A stretch of 8,467 nt of DNA from contig JAOPYP010000131.1 of assembly GCA_025964635.1 (NCBI GenBank), forward strand, positions 1-8,467, written 5' to 3'. The first letter of the stretch is position 1. Every line of letters starts with the position of its first letter. Made by a program: the position numbers and the translations under genes. This document shows positions 1 to 5,226 of the stretch, in pieces. Source of the stretch: Actinomycetes bacterium. Lineage in GTDB: Bacteria > Actinomycetota > Actinomycetes > Streptosporangiales > Streptosporangiaceae. Under the pieces are notes generated by a model that worked only from the letters and a program-made list of their open reading frames with translations, was not told where the DNA came from and did not search any database.

Positions 1-11
1 GGGGGCGCCGG

Positions 12-59
12 GGTCCCGCCAGCCGGTGCGGGACCGCCGGTCGCGCTCGGGCGGTCCCG
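12..59. other. Overlapping alternative hairpins at the left edge
   Basis: Two perfect inverted repeats share a middle segment. GGTCCCGC (12-19) pairs with GCGGGACC (28-35) across an 8-nt loop. CGGGACCGCC (29-38) pairs with GGCGGTCCCG (50-59) across an 11-nt loop. Only one stem can form at a time. There is no T-run after either. They may be the terminator of a gene lying to the left of the window, or an intergenic repeat. No gene is supported in 1-117; a plus frame open from base 1 to the TAG at 82-84 could be a C-terminus, but it has no recognisable features. Confidence 0.5.
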
Positions 60-75
60 AAGGTCCCTGCCGTCC

Positions 76-93
76 GGCCCATAGGTACGGGCC
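76..93. other. Short intergenic hairpin
   Basis: GGCCC (76-80) and GGGCC (89-93) form a 5-bp GC stem with an 8-nt loop. It lies just beyond the hairpin that follows the VOC gene. It may be a second, weaker part of the transcription end for minus-strand transcripts. No T-run is present. Confidence 0.25.
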
Positions 94-95
94 AG

Positions 96-120
96 TGATC
101 TGGTCGCGCGATCCAGATCA
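96..120 (-). terminator. Hairpin terminator of the VOC gene
   Basis: TGATCTGG (96-103) and CCAGATCA (113-120) form a perfect 8-bp stem. The loop contains the self-complementary TCGCGCGA. The stem includes the TGA stop codon of the minus-strand VOC gene (118-120). There is no U-tract, which is common for terminators in high-GC actinobacteria. The position at the end of a gene is the main argument; the function is inferred. Confidence 0.55.
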
Positions 121-480
121 GCGTCCCGACCTCGGGCTGAACAGGGAGAACATGCTGCCGTTGGGGTCGGTGACGTAGGCGATGACCATGCCGTCCTCCA
201 GCGTCATCGGCGCGACGACGACCTTGCCGCCGAGTTCCTCGCTCCGGGCCGCGGTCGCCGCGACGTCCGGCACCTGGACCACGAAGACCGCGTACGGCGG
301 GATGTTGGCGCCGGTGTTGAAGATGCCGCCGGACGGGCGATCAGCCCCCGGTGCGGTGATCATGGTGTACGTCCCGTCGGGCGCGAACGACCAGCCGAAC
401 AGCGGGCCGTAGAAGGCCTTGGCCGCCTCGACGTCCGGGGCGCCGATCTCGAACCAGGACACGGTATTAGCTGCGGACAT
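118..480 (-). CDS. VOC family protein (glyoxalase/bleomycin-resistance fold)
   Basis: A 120-residue single-module vicinal-oxygen-chelate protein. The N-terminal stretch VSWFEIGAPDVEAAKAFYG (7-25) is the classic first beta-alpha unit of the actinobacterial Cfp30B-like VOC group, and DPNGSMFSLFSP (105-116) is the typical final strand. No complete set of metal ligands (His/Glu) is obvious, so an enzyme activity cannot be assigned; members include enzymes, binding proteins and orphans. The start is ATG at 480, because GGAGG (486-490 on this strand) sits 5-9 bases upstream; the in-frame ATG at 492 lies across that ribosome site. It lies downstream of, and in the same direction as, the WYL regulator with a 94-base gap containing a dyad. 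WYL regulator-VOC pairing is common in actinobacteria, so the regulator may control this gene. Family call is sure, function unknown. Confidence 0.9.
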   Translation of the reverse strand: MSAANTVSWFEIGAPDVEAAKAFYGPLFGWSFAPDGTYTMITAPGADRPSGGIFNTGANIPPYAVFVVQVPDVAATAARSEELGGKVVVAPMTLEDGMVIAYVTDPNGSMFSLFSPRSGR

Positions 481-485
481 GATTT

Positions 486-490
486 CCTCC
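486..490 (-). promoter_or_regulatory. Ribosome binding site that fixes the VOC start
   Basis: The minus strand reads ATGGAGGAAATCATG. The GGAGG core lies 5 bases before the ATG at 480 and overlaps the upstream ATG at 492. This favours initiation at 480 and a protein four residues shorter than the longest frame. Confidence 0.75.
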
Positions 491-532
491 ATCAGGTGAC
501 GTTGCCGATAACGCCACCCTGGCCGGCGTCCG

Positions 533-548
533 CGACACCCTTATGTCG
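533..548. promoter_or_regulatory. Candidate operator dyad between WYL and VOC genes
   Basis: CGACA (533-537) and TGTCG (544-548) are perfect inverted arms around the 6-base centre CCCTTA. The dyad lies 53-68 bases upstream of the VOC start, in the 94-base gap after the WYL gene. This position and its 16-bp size suit a binding site for a dimeric regulator, most simply the adjacent WYL protein. The binding partner is inferred. Confidence 0.4.
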
Positions 549-574
549 GTGTTTCCCGCCGACTTCCCGTGCGG

Positions 575-1519
575 TCAGACCCGCAAGTCGGGACGGCGGA
601 CGATGGCGTCCGGGATGTCCACGTCAAGGTCGCGGTAGGACCGCGGGGACGCCGGCTCGCCGGTGTCCCCGGCGGCCAGGATGCGGTCCACCCGGAAGGC
701 CCGGGCCCCGCGCCGCAGCCGGCACCAGGCCATCAGGTACCACTCGGTCCGGGTGGCCGCGAACGCGACCGGCTCGACGTCCCGGATCGTCTCGCGGTCG
801 CGCCGGTCCCGGTAGGTGATCCGCAGCACGTGCCGCGCGGTGATCGCCTCCTGGATCGCCAGCGGGACGGTGGCGGCGGGCGGCGGGCCCCACCGCCGGG
901 CGGCCCGCTCCCGGGCGGGCAGCTCCCGATCCGGCTGCTGCCCAGCGGCCCGCTCCCGAAGCGGCCCCTCCCCGTCGGCCCGCTCCCCGTCGGCCTGCTC
1001 CCCATCGGCCCGCTCCCCATCGGCCCGCTCCCGGTGCGGCTTCTCCCCGTCCGGCCGCTCCCGGGCCGGCGCCTCCCGGTCCCGCTCCCCCGGCCGGACC
1101 CCGGACGCCTGGCGCTCGCCAGGCCGGGCCGCGCCGATCAGCCGGACCCGGTCCATCAACTCCCCCGCCTCCGCCGTCTGCGCCGCTGAGGCGGTGGCCA
1201 GCACCTTGCGCAGCGCGCTGCGGGTGGCCGCGGCGAACGGCGTACCCTCCTCCCGGGCCAGCGACACCGCGATCGCGACCATCTCGGCCGCGGTGAAGTT
1301 CAGCGGCGGCAGGGTCAGGGTCGTGTCGATGGCGTAGCCGCCACGCCGCCCGGTCTCCGCGTAGATGGGCACCCCGGATTCCTGCAGGGCCAGGATGTCC
1401 CGCTCGATGGTGCGCGTGCTGACTTCGTAGCGCTCAGCCAGCTGCCGCGCCGACCGGGGCCGCGGCGCCACCGCCCGCAGCTCCTCGACCAGCGCGTAGA
1501 GCCGATCGGTCCGGTTCAT
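575..1519 (-). CDS. HTH-WYL transcriptional regulator (YafY/DeoR-like) with repeat-encoded charged linker
   Basis: A 314-residue regulator. Residues 3-65 form a winged helix-turn-helix of the HTH_11 type; SARQLAERYEVSTRTIERDI (23-42) is the DNA-reading helix pair and ETGRRGGYAI (55-64) the wing. Residues 66-129 look like the usual middle helical region. Residues 218-285 are a WYL ligand-sensing domain, with the literal W260-Y261-L262 and the downstream arginine-rich FRVDRI (275-280). The C-terminus is short and no separate C-terminal extension domain is evident. Between them, residues about 131-209 are a Glu/Arg/Asp/Gly-rich insert with RADGE-like pentapeptides, unusual for the family and coded by a 15-bp tandem repeat. 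ATG at 1519 is chosen because the HTH begins directly after it and a -10-like element sits 7 bases upstream. Probably regulates itself, the VOC gene or the divergent gene; the ligand is unknown. Confidence 0.88.
   Translation of the reverse strand: MNRTDRLYALVEELRAVAPRPRSARQLAERYEVSTRTIERDILALQESGVPIYAETGRRGGYAIDTTLTLPPLNFTAAEMVAIAVSLAREEGTPFAAATRSALRKVLATASAAQTAEAGELMDRVRLIGAARPGERQASGVRPGERDREAPARERPDGEKPHRERADGERADGEQADGERADGEGPLRERAAGQQPDRELPARERAARRWGPPPAATVPLAIQEAITARHVLRITYRDRRDRETIRDVEPVAFAATRTEWYLMAWCRLRRGARAFRVDRILAAGDTGEPASPRSYRDLDVDIPDAIVRRPDLRV
901..1095. repeat. 15-bp in-frame tandem repeat (about 13 units) inside the WYL gene
   Basis: From 901 to 1095 the sequence divides into 15-base units resembling CGGCCCGCTCCCCAT. 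Units at 976-990, 991-1005, 1006-1020 and 1021-1035 differ by only a few bases; outer units are more worn. Because 15 is a multiple of three, the array keeps all reading frames open and makes spurious frames on both strands. In the WYL frame it encodes a five-residue repeat (RADGE and variants) over about residues 142-206. Confidence 0.85.
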
Positions 1520-1520
1520 G

Positions 1521-1540
1521 CCCGGGATGCTATCCCCGGG
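1521..1540. promoter_or_regulatory. Palindrome over the WYL gene promoter
   Basis: CCCGGGAT (1521-1528) and ATCCCCGGG (1532-1540) are inverted arms with one extra C and a 3-base centre. The dyad covers the proposed -10 element and ends one base before the start codon. It could be an autoregulatory operator, or a hairpin at the 5' end of the message. The choice between these is not decided by sequence. Confidence 0.45.
1527..1532 (-). promoter_or_regulatory. -10 element, likely leaderless promoter of the WYL gene
   Basis: The minus strand reads TAGCAT, then seven bases, then the ATG at 1519. TANNNT about 7 bases before an ATG is the usual signature of leaderless transcription in actinobacteria. 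No Shine-Dalgarno sequence precedes this start. No clear -35 box is seen. Confidence 0.5.
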
Positions 1541-1581
1541 CACTGACAGTCCGGCGCCCGCCCGCTCCTCGCCTCCCGCTC

Positions 1582-1606
1582 GTTTCGGCCCCGACGCGCG
1601 GGGGAA
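1582..1606 (+). promoter_or_regulatory. Weak sigma-B/F-like promoter upstream of the baeRF gene
   Basis: GTTT (1582-1585) is followed after 15 bases by GGGGAA (1601-1606). The framework resembles the actinobacterial general-stress consensus GTTT-N14-16-GGGTAT/C, with two mismatches in the -10 part. Transcription would begin near 1612-1614. That would leave a short leader holding the GGAGGTGA ribosome site. The match is suggestive only. Confidence 0.3.
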
Positions 1607-1620
1607 GCCAGTGAGCGACC

Positions 1621-1628
1621 GGAGGTGA
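1621..1628 (+). promoter_or_regulatory. Ribosome binding site that fixes the baeRF start
   Basis: GGAGGTGA lies 5 bases before the ATG at 1634. The in-frame GTG at 1625 is inside this ribosome site, so the ATG is the better start. Confidence 0.8.
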
Positions 1629-1633
1629 CAGTC

Positions 1634-2737
1634 ATGGACCTGCAGTTCCTGCGGCCGCTGTACGAGGACTTCGGCGGCTACGTGTCGGTGTACCTGGATA
1701 CCTCGCTGGACGGGGAGGACCCGGGGCGCGCGGTCGACCTGCGCTGGCGGTCGGCCCGTGAGCGGCTGGCCAGCGACGGGGCCGACGAGGCCACGCTGGA
1801 CGCGCTGGCCGCCGTGCTGACCGGCCGGGGTGCGCCCGGGCGGGCCGCGTTCGGCCGCGGCGGCGAGGTGGTGCTGACCGAGCCGCTGCCGCACCCGCCA
1901 CGCCGGGAGATCGCCCGGCTGGCGCCGCTGCCGCACGTGATGCCGCTGCTCGCGCAGCGCCGCCCGCACGTCCCGCACCTGCGCGTGATGGCCCGGCACG
2001 ACGGCGGCGAGATCGAGTCCGTCACCGCCGGAGGCACCGCACACGAGGAGGAGGTGTCCGGGACGGGCTGGCCGGTGCACAAGACCAAAGGCGGCGGCTG
2101 GTCGCAGCTGAGGTACCAGCGCAGCACGGAGGAAGCGTGGGAGACCAACGCCAAGGAGCTCGCCGGGCGGGTGACCGCGGAGGCCCGCGGGGTGGGCGCC
2201 GGGCTCATCGTGGTGGCCGGTGACCCGGTGTCCCGGACGCTGCTGGTCCGCCAGCTCGGCCCCGACCTCGCCGCGATCACCGTGGTCATCGAGCGGGAAG
2301 TCACCGCGGACAGCGAGCAGGCCGCGCGGGCCGCAGACCAGGCGGTGGCCGAGCACGTGGAGCGCCAGGCCCGGGAGCGCTTCGAGCACTGGCGCACCCA
2401 GCTGGCCAACGACCGCGGGGTGGCCGGCCTGGCCGCGGCCATGGCCGCGCTGCGTGACGGCGGGGTCGCCGAGCTGCTGCTGGCCGATCATCCCGAGTCG
2501 GCCGCGGCCGCATGGATCGGGCCGGGCGGGACCGATCTGGCCTCCGCCGCGGCGGAGCTGACCGAGCGGGGGGTCCAGGAACCGGTGACCGACCGGGCCG
2601 ACGCCGCGCTGTCGCGTGGCCTGGCGACCACCGACGCCCGGTTGTACTTCCTGCCCGGGGACCTGGCCACCGGGGCCGAGGCCCCGCAGGATGGCGTCGG
2701 CGCGACGCTGCGCTTCCCCCGGGACGCCATCGGCTGA
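1634..2737 (+). CDS. baeRF family 2 protein, Rv2629-like (eRF1/Vms1-related)
   Basis: A 367-residue protein close in length and layout to Mycobacterium tuberculosis Rv2629 (from memory). Recognisable points are FGGYVSVYLDTS (13-24), PHVMPLL (100-106), the conserved block GWPVHKTKGGGWSQLRYQR (145-163), W169/N172 in the following helix, the strand LIVVAGDPVSR (191-201), and the C-terminal DGVGATLRF (353-361). The family is a bacterial branch of the archaeo-eukaryotic release factor superfamily. GGGWSQLRYQR lines up with the eRF1 loop GGQSxxRFxR, but tryptophan W156 stands where the catalytic glutamine would be. A ribosome- or RNA-linked stress role is inferred; no biochemical activity can be assigned. 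Rv2629 belongs to the dormancy (DosR) regulon in M. tuberculosis; I see no DosR-type palindrome upstream here. It is divergent from the WYL gene and followed 137 bases later by the ANTAR gene. Confidence 0.85.
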   Translation: MDLQFLRPLYEDFGGYVSVYLDTSLDGEDPGRAVDLRWRSARERLASDGADEATLDALAAVLTGRGAPGRAAFGRGGEVVLTEPLPHPPRREIARLAPLPHVMPLLAQRRPHVPHLRVMARHDGGEIESVTAGGTAHEEEVSGTGWPVHKTKGGGWSQLRYQRSTEEAWETNAKELAGRVTAEARGVGAGLIVVAGDPVSRTLLVRQLGPDLAAITVVIEREVTADSEQAARAADQAVAEHVERQARERFEHWRTQLANDRGVAGLAAAMAALRDGGVAELLLADHPESAAAAWIGPGGTDLASAAAELTERGVQEPVTDRADAALSRGLATTDARLYFLPGDLATGAEAPQDGVGATLRFPRDAIG

Positions 2738-2861
2738 CCCGCGGTCGCCGGTGCACTCACGGCGTGTCCGGGCACCCGTTACGCTGAGACACGCGTGCAA
2801 TCGTCATCGCTAGGGCATAAGTGCTGGCGAAACCAGGCAATTCGCGTCGTGAACTCCGGGC

Positions 2862-2868
2862 GGGGAGG
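2862..2868 (+). promoter_or_regulatory. Ribosome binding site that fixes the ANTAR start
   Basis: GGGGAGG lies 6 bases before the ATG at 2875. The alternative in-frame GTG at 2821 has no ribosome site and would only add 18 residues with no family similarity. Confidence 0.75.
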
Positions 2869-2874
2869 CACCTG

Positions 2875-3282
2875 ATGCGGCACGAAGATACGGGTACCGT
2901 CCCCGAGACGGACACCGATCTCACTCTCACCGAGCGGGTCGCCGCGGCCCGGTCCCTGCTCGCGGATAACACTGAACGGCTGGCTGCGACCGCTGAGCGG
3001 CTGCGGACCACCCGCAGTTCTCTCGCATCCGGGCGGAGCCGGCGGGAACTGCTGCGCGAGTCGGCCTACGCCCGGCTCCGGGCCCAGCTGGAGACCATGC
3101 CCGTGATCGAGCAGGCCAAGGGCATCCTCATCGCCCAGACGGGCTGCTCTCCCGAGGAGGCCTTCGCCCTGCTCCGCCAGGCGTCCCAGCGGAGCAATGT
3201 CCGGGTCAGCGAGCTGGCGGCCAGCATCGTGGACCGGGCCGTGACCAAGGGCCGGCCGCGCCCGGCGGAGCCCCCGGGCTAA
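2875..3282 (+). CDS. Small ANTAR-domain RNA-binding protein
   Basis: A 135-residue protein. Residues 17-50 are predicted to form a long charged helix (TERVAAARSLLADNTERLAA at 19-38), probably a coiled coil for dimerisation. Residues 66-123 are the ANTAR three-helix domain: LETMPVIEQAKGILIAQTGC (72-91) with the typical IEQAKGILxxxxGxSxxEAF pattern, then AFALLRQASQRSNVRVSELA (96-115) and IVDRAV. ANTAR proteins bind paired stem-loops in leaders and prevent transcription termination. There is no receiver or GAF domain, so the input must come from the N-terminal helix or a partner. The gene is convergent with the CheR-PAS gene, 21 bases away. Partial signal integration with that gene is possible but unproven. 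Target RNAs are unknown. Confidence 0.88.
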   Translation: MRHEDTGTVPETDTDLTLTERVAAARSLLADNTERLAATAERLRTTRSSLASGRSRRELLRESAYARLRAQLETMPVIEQAKGILIAQTGCSPEEAFALLRQASQRSNVRVSELAASIVDRAVTKGRPRPAEPPG

Positions 3283-3288
3283 CCGGGG
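3272..3288. terminator. Terminator hairpin between convergent ANTAR and CheR-PAS genes
   Basis: CCCCGG (3272-3277) and CCGGGG (3283-3288) form a 6-bp GC stem with a 5-base loop containing most of the TAA stop of the ANTAR gene. A second possible pairing, TAACC (3280-3284) with GGTTA (3293-3297), overlaps it. It sits in the 21-base gap between two convergent genes, so it may act in both directions. No U-tract is present. Confidence 0.45.
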
Positions 3289-3303
3289 CCAGGGTTAACC
3301 AGA

Positions 3304-5145
3304 TCAGGGCGCGGGCTCGCGCGGCACGGCGTCCATGACCAGGATCACGCCGTGGGTCGTCCCGGCCCCGGCGAGCTGCCTCAGGCTGACCGTGCACTCG
3401 ATGGGGCGGCCGCGCCGGTTCACCGCGGGGCAGGTGAGCTGGTCGTACCCGGCCCGGTCCGCCAGCAGGCTGCGGATGGGGCCGCGGAGGCTCTCCACCG
3501 GGAAGCCGATGTCCAGATTCAGGAAGTGCTGGTTCAGCACCTCGTCGCTGCGCAGCCCCCACAAGTCCTCGGCCTGCCGGTTCCAGGCCCGGACTTCCAT
3601 CTCCGTGCCCAGCACTACCACCGCGGACTGGAGGCTGCCCAGGATCGACCCGAGGAACTGGTTGAGCTCGGTGACCTCGGCGCTGCGGTCCCTCAGCTCG
3701 TTGTTGATGGTCTCCAGTTCCTCGTTGGTGGACTGGAGTTCCTCGTTCATCGTCTCGAGCTCCTCGTTGGTGGAGTGCAGCTCCTCGTTGGTGGTCTCGA
3801 GCTCCTCGTTGGTGGACTGGAACTCCTCGTTGGTGGTCTCCAGCTCCTCCACCGTGGACTGCAGTTCCTCGTACGCGGTTTTCAGCTCAAGCCGCGAATC
3901 GTCCAGCTCCGTCTGCAGATTCTGGTACCGGCTGGCGTCCAGGAACGAGATCACCAGCCCGGACGGCCCGTCCAGCGGCGCGACGATGATGTCCAGCGCC
4001 CGCACCTCGTCCTGGCCAGCCCACGGCACGTCGTAGATGGCCATCGGGCGCCGCTCGCGCTGCACCCGCTCGATGGGCGTGCGCAGGTCGGCCGGCCGCC
4101 GGTACAGCTCGGCCTCGCGCAGGTGACGGCCCAGTTCCGTGGATCCGATGGAGAACATCCGGCGGGCCGCCCGGTTGGCATGCGCGATGTTCCCGCTGGC
4201 GTCCAGCATCACCTGGGCCACCACGTTCTGCTCGAACAGCGCCTCCGGGGGCCGGTGGCCGTCGGAGTGCGCCGGGCCATCCGTCCGTGCCGGCGGCGCC
4301 GGCGTCGCGGCCACCAGGTCGGCCACGGCGCCCTCCTTGCGCAGGATGTGCTGGGGCAGGTTCACGACCTCGAACATCTGGGTCCTGGTCATCAGGGCCT
4401 CGGATCTGCCGAGGAACAGGTACCCGCCGGGGTTGAGCGCGAACTGGAAGCTGGCCAGGATCTTGGCCTGCACCTCGGCGGTGAAGTACATCAGAGTGTT
4501 CCGGCAGGTCAGCAGGTCGATCCGGGAGATAGGCGGGTCCTGAACCAGGTCATGCCGCCCGAAAATCAGGGCCCGGCGCAGGTCGCCGCGGAACACCCCG
4601 TCCTCGCCGTCGCTGTCGAAGAAGCGCTGCGTCCGCCCGACCCCGAACGCGTCCACCACGGCCTGGTAGCGGTAACGCCCGCGCCGGGCGTCCGCCAGGG
4701 CGTCCTCGTCGGCGTCGGTGGCGTAGATCTTCACCGACTGGCGGAACCGTTCCTCGCCGAACGCCTCGGCCAGCAGCACCGCGAGCGAGTACACCTCCTC
4801 GCCGGACGCGCAGCCCGCCGACCACACCCGCACCGGCTCGCCCGGGCCCGTGTCCTTCACGATCCGCGGGATCACCGTCTCCTCGAGCGCGGTCCACGCT
4901 TCCCGGTCGCGCAGGAAGGCGGTGACGTTGATCAGGATCGTGTTGAACAGGTCCGCGAACTCGCCCGGATTGGCCTCCAGGATCTCCGTGTAGCGCTGGT
5001 AGTCATCGACGTCGAGGGCCTGCATGCGCTTGACGATGCGCCGGGTCAGGCTGGCCCGCTTGTAGCCGCGGAAGTCGAAGTTCCGCCGCTCCTTGACGTA
5101 CTCGAGCAGGGTCTCCAGCTCGCCGTCTTCAGGCGGGGTCGCCAT
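3304..5145 (-). CDS. CheR-type methyltransferase with PAS, coiled coil and second PAS domain
   Basis: A 613-residue protein. Residues 10-275 are a full CheR SAM-dependent glutamate O-methyltransferase: DFRGYKRASLTRRIVKRM (24-41), ILINVTAFLRD (70-80), SAM-binding VWSAGCASGEEVYSLA (107-122), ATDADEDAL (142-150) and LLTCRNTLMYF (211-221). Residues about 303-405 are a PAS domain, 408-495 a coiled coil with eight near-identical heptads of EELQSTN/EELETTN type (426-481), and 498-610 a second PAS domain. This is the architecture of the CheB/CheR-PAS hybrid sensor family, but with CheB on a separate gene and no histidine kinase, GGDEF or other output domain. The start is ATG at 5145, with GGAG 5 bases upstream; TTG at 5163 is a worse choice. 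It is the last gene of the STAS-CheB-CheR operon, 81 bases after CheB. The methylated partner is unknown. Confidence 0.92.
   Translation of the reverse strand: MATPPEDGELETLLEYVKERRNFDFRGYKRASLTRRIVKRMQALDVDDYQRYTEILEANPGEFADLFNTILINVTAFLRDREAWTALEETVIPRIVKDTGPGEPVRVWSAGCASGEEVYSLAVLLAEAFGEERFRQSVKIYATDADEDALADARRGRYRYQAVVDAFGVGRTQRFFDSDGEDGVFRGDLRRALIFGRHDLVQDPPISRIDLLTCRNTLMYFTAEVQAKILASFQFALNPGGYLFLGRSEALMTRTQMFEVVNLPQHILRKEGAVADLVAATPAPPARTDGPAHSDGHRPPEALFEQNVVAQVMLDASGNIAHANRAARRMFSIGSTELGRHLREAELYRRPADLRTPIERVQRERRPMAIYDVPWAGQDEVRALDIIVAPLDGPSGLVISFLDASRYQNLQTELDDSRLELKTAYEELQSTVEELETTNEEFQSTNEELETTNEELHSTNEELETMNEELQSTNEELETINNELRDRSAEVTELNQFLGSILGSLQSAVVVLGTEMEVRAWNRQAEDLWGLRSDEVLNQHFLNLDIGFPVESLRGPIRSLLADRAGYDQLTCPAVNRRGRPIECTVSLRQLAGAGTTHGVILVMDAVPREPAP
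3703..3870 (-). repeat. Eight 21-bp units coding for coiled-coil heptads
   Basis: Residues 426-481 of the CheR-PAS protein are eight consecutive heptads alternating EELQSTN-like and EELETTN-like, giving a 14-residue (42-bp) higher-order period. At DNA level the 21-bp unit appears on the plus strand as variants of CTCCTCGTTGGTGG. Such heptads are typical linkers between sensor domains in this family. They also favour repeat length change, which could alter signalling geometry. Confidence 0.85.
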
Positions 5146-5226
5146 CGGGTCTCCATCGGGCAACGTGGCGTGCGGTCGTGACGAGGTCGCTGATCACCTC
5201 CCTGCCGAGCTTAGCCTGGCGATCTC

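Noticed and set aside
901..1095. CRISPR array
   Set aside because: Units are 15 bp, contiguous and in frame with a gene; there are no spacers and no cas genes.
569..1189. A plus-strand frame with GPLPVGPLP repeats resembling pentapeptide-repeat protein
   Set aside because: The repeats are the antisense reading of the 15-bp array in the WYL gene; there is no proper start context and no A(D/N)LXX pattern.
1520..1633. DosR-type palindrome upstream of the Rv2629-like gene
   Set aside because: No sequence resembling the GGGACT-N-AGTCCC dyad is present in the intergenic region.
575..2800. A single 741-codon minus-strand frame covering both the WYL gene and the antisense of the baeRF gene
   Set aside because: Only the part from 1519 downwards has protein-family similarity. 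The upstream part is the Arg/Pro/Gly-rich antisense of a clear gene, kept open by high GC.
2813..2818. GGGCAT as a stress-type -10 for the ANTAR gene
   Set aside because: It differs by one base from GGGTAT but has no GTTT-like -35 at a suitable distance.
5146..5163. TTG start at 5163 for the CheR-PAS protein
   Set aside because: The ATG at 5145 has a GGAG site 5 bases upstream; the extra six residues have no family support.
3352..5181. A 609-codon plus-strand frame opposite the CheR-PAS gene
   Set aside because: It is the antisense of a gene with full CheR and PAS motifs; its VGGLELLVGG repeats merely mirror the coiled-coil heptads.
5198..5207. Strong ribosome-site-like GGGAGGTGAT on the minus strand between CheB and CheR
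   Set aside because: It is not followed at a suitable distance by a start codon for a recognisable protein; the open frame after it is about 22 codons with no features.
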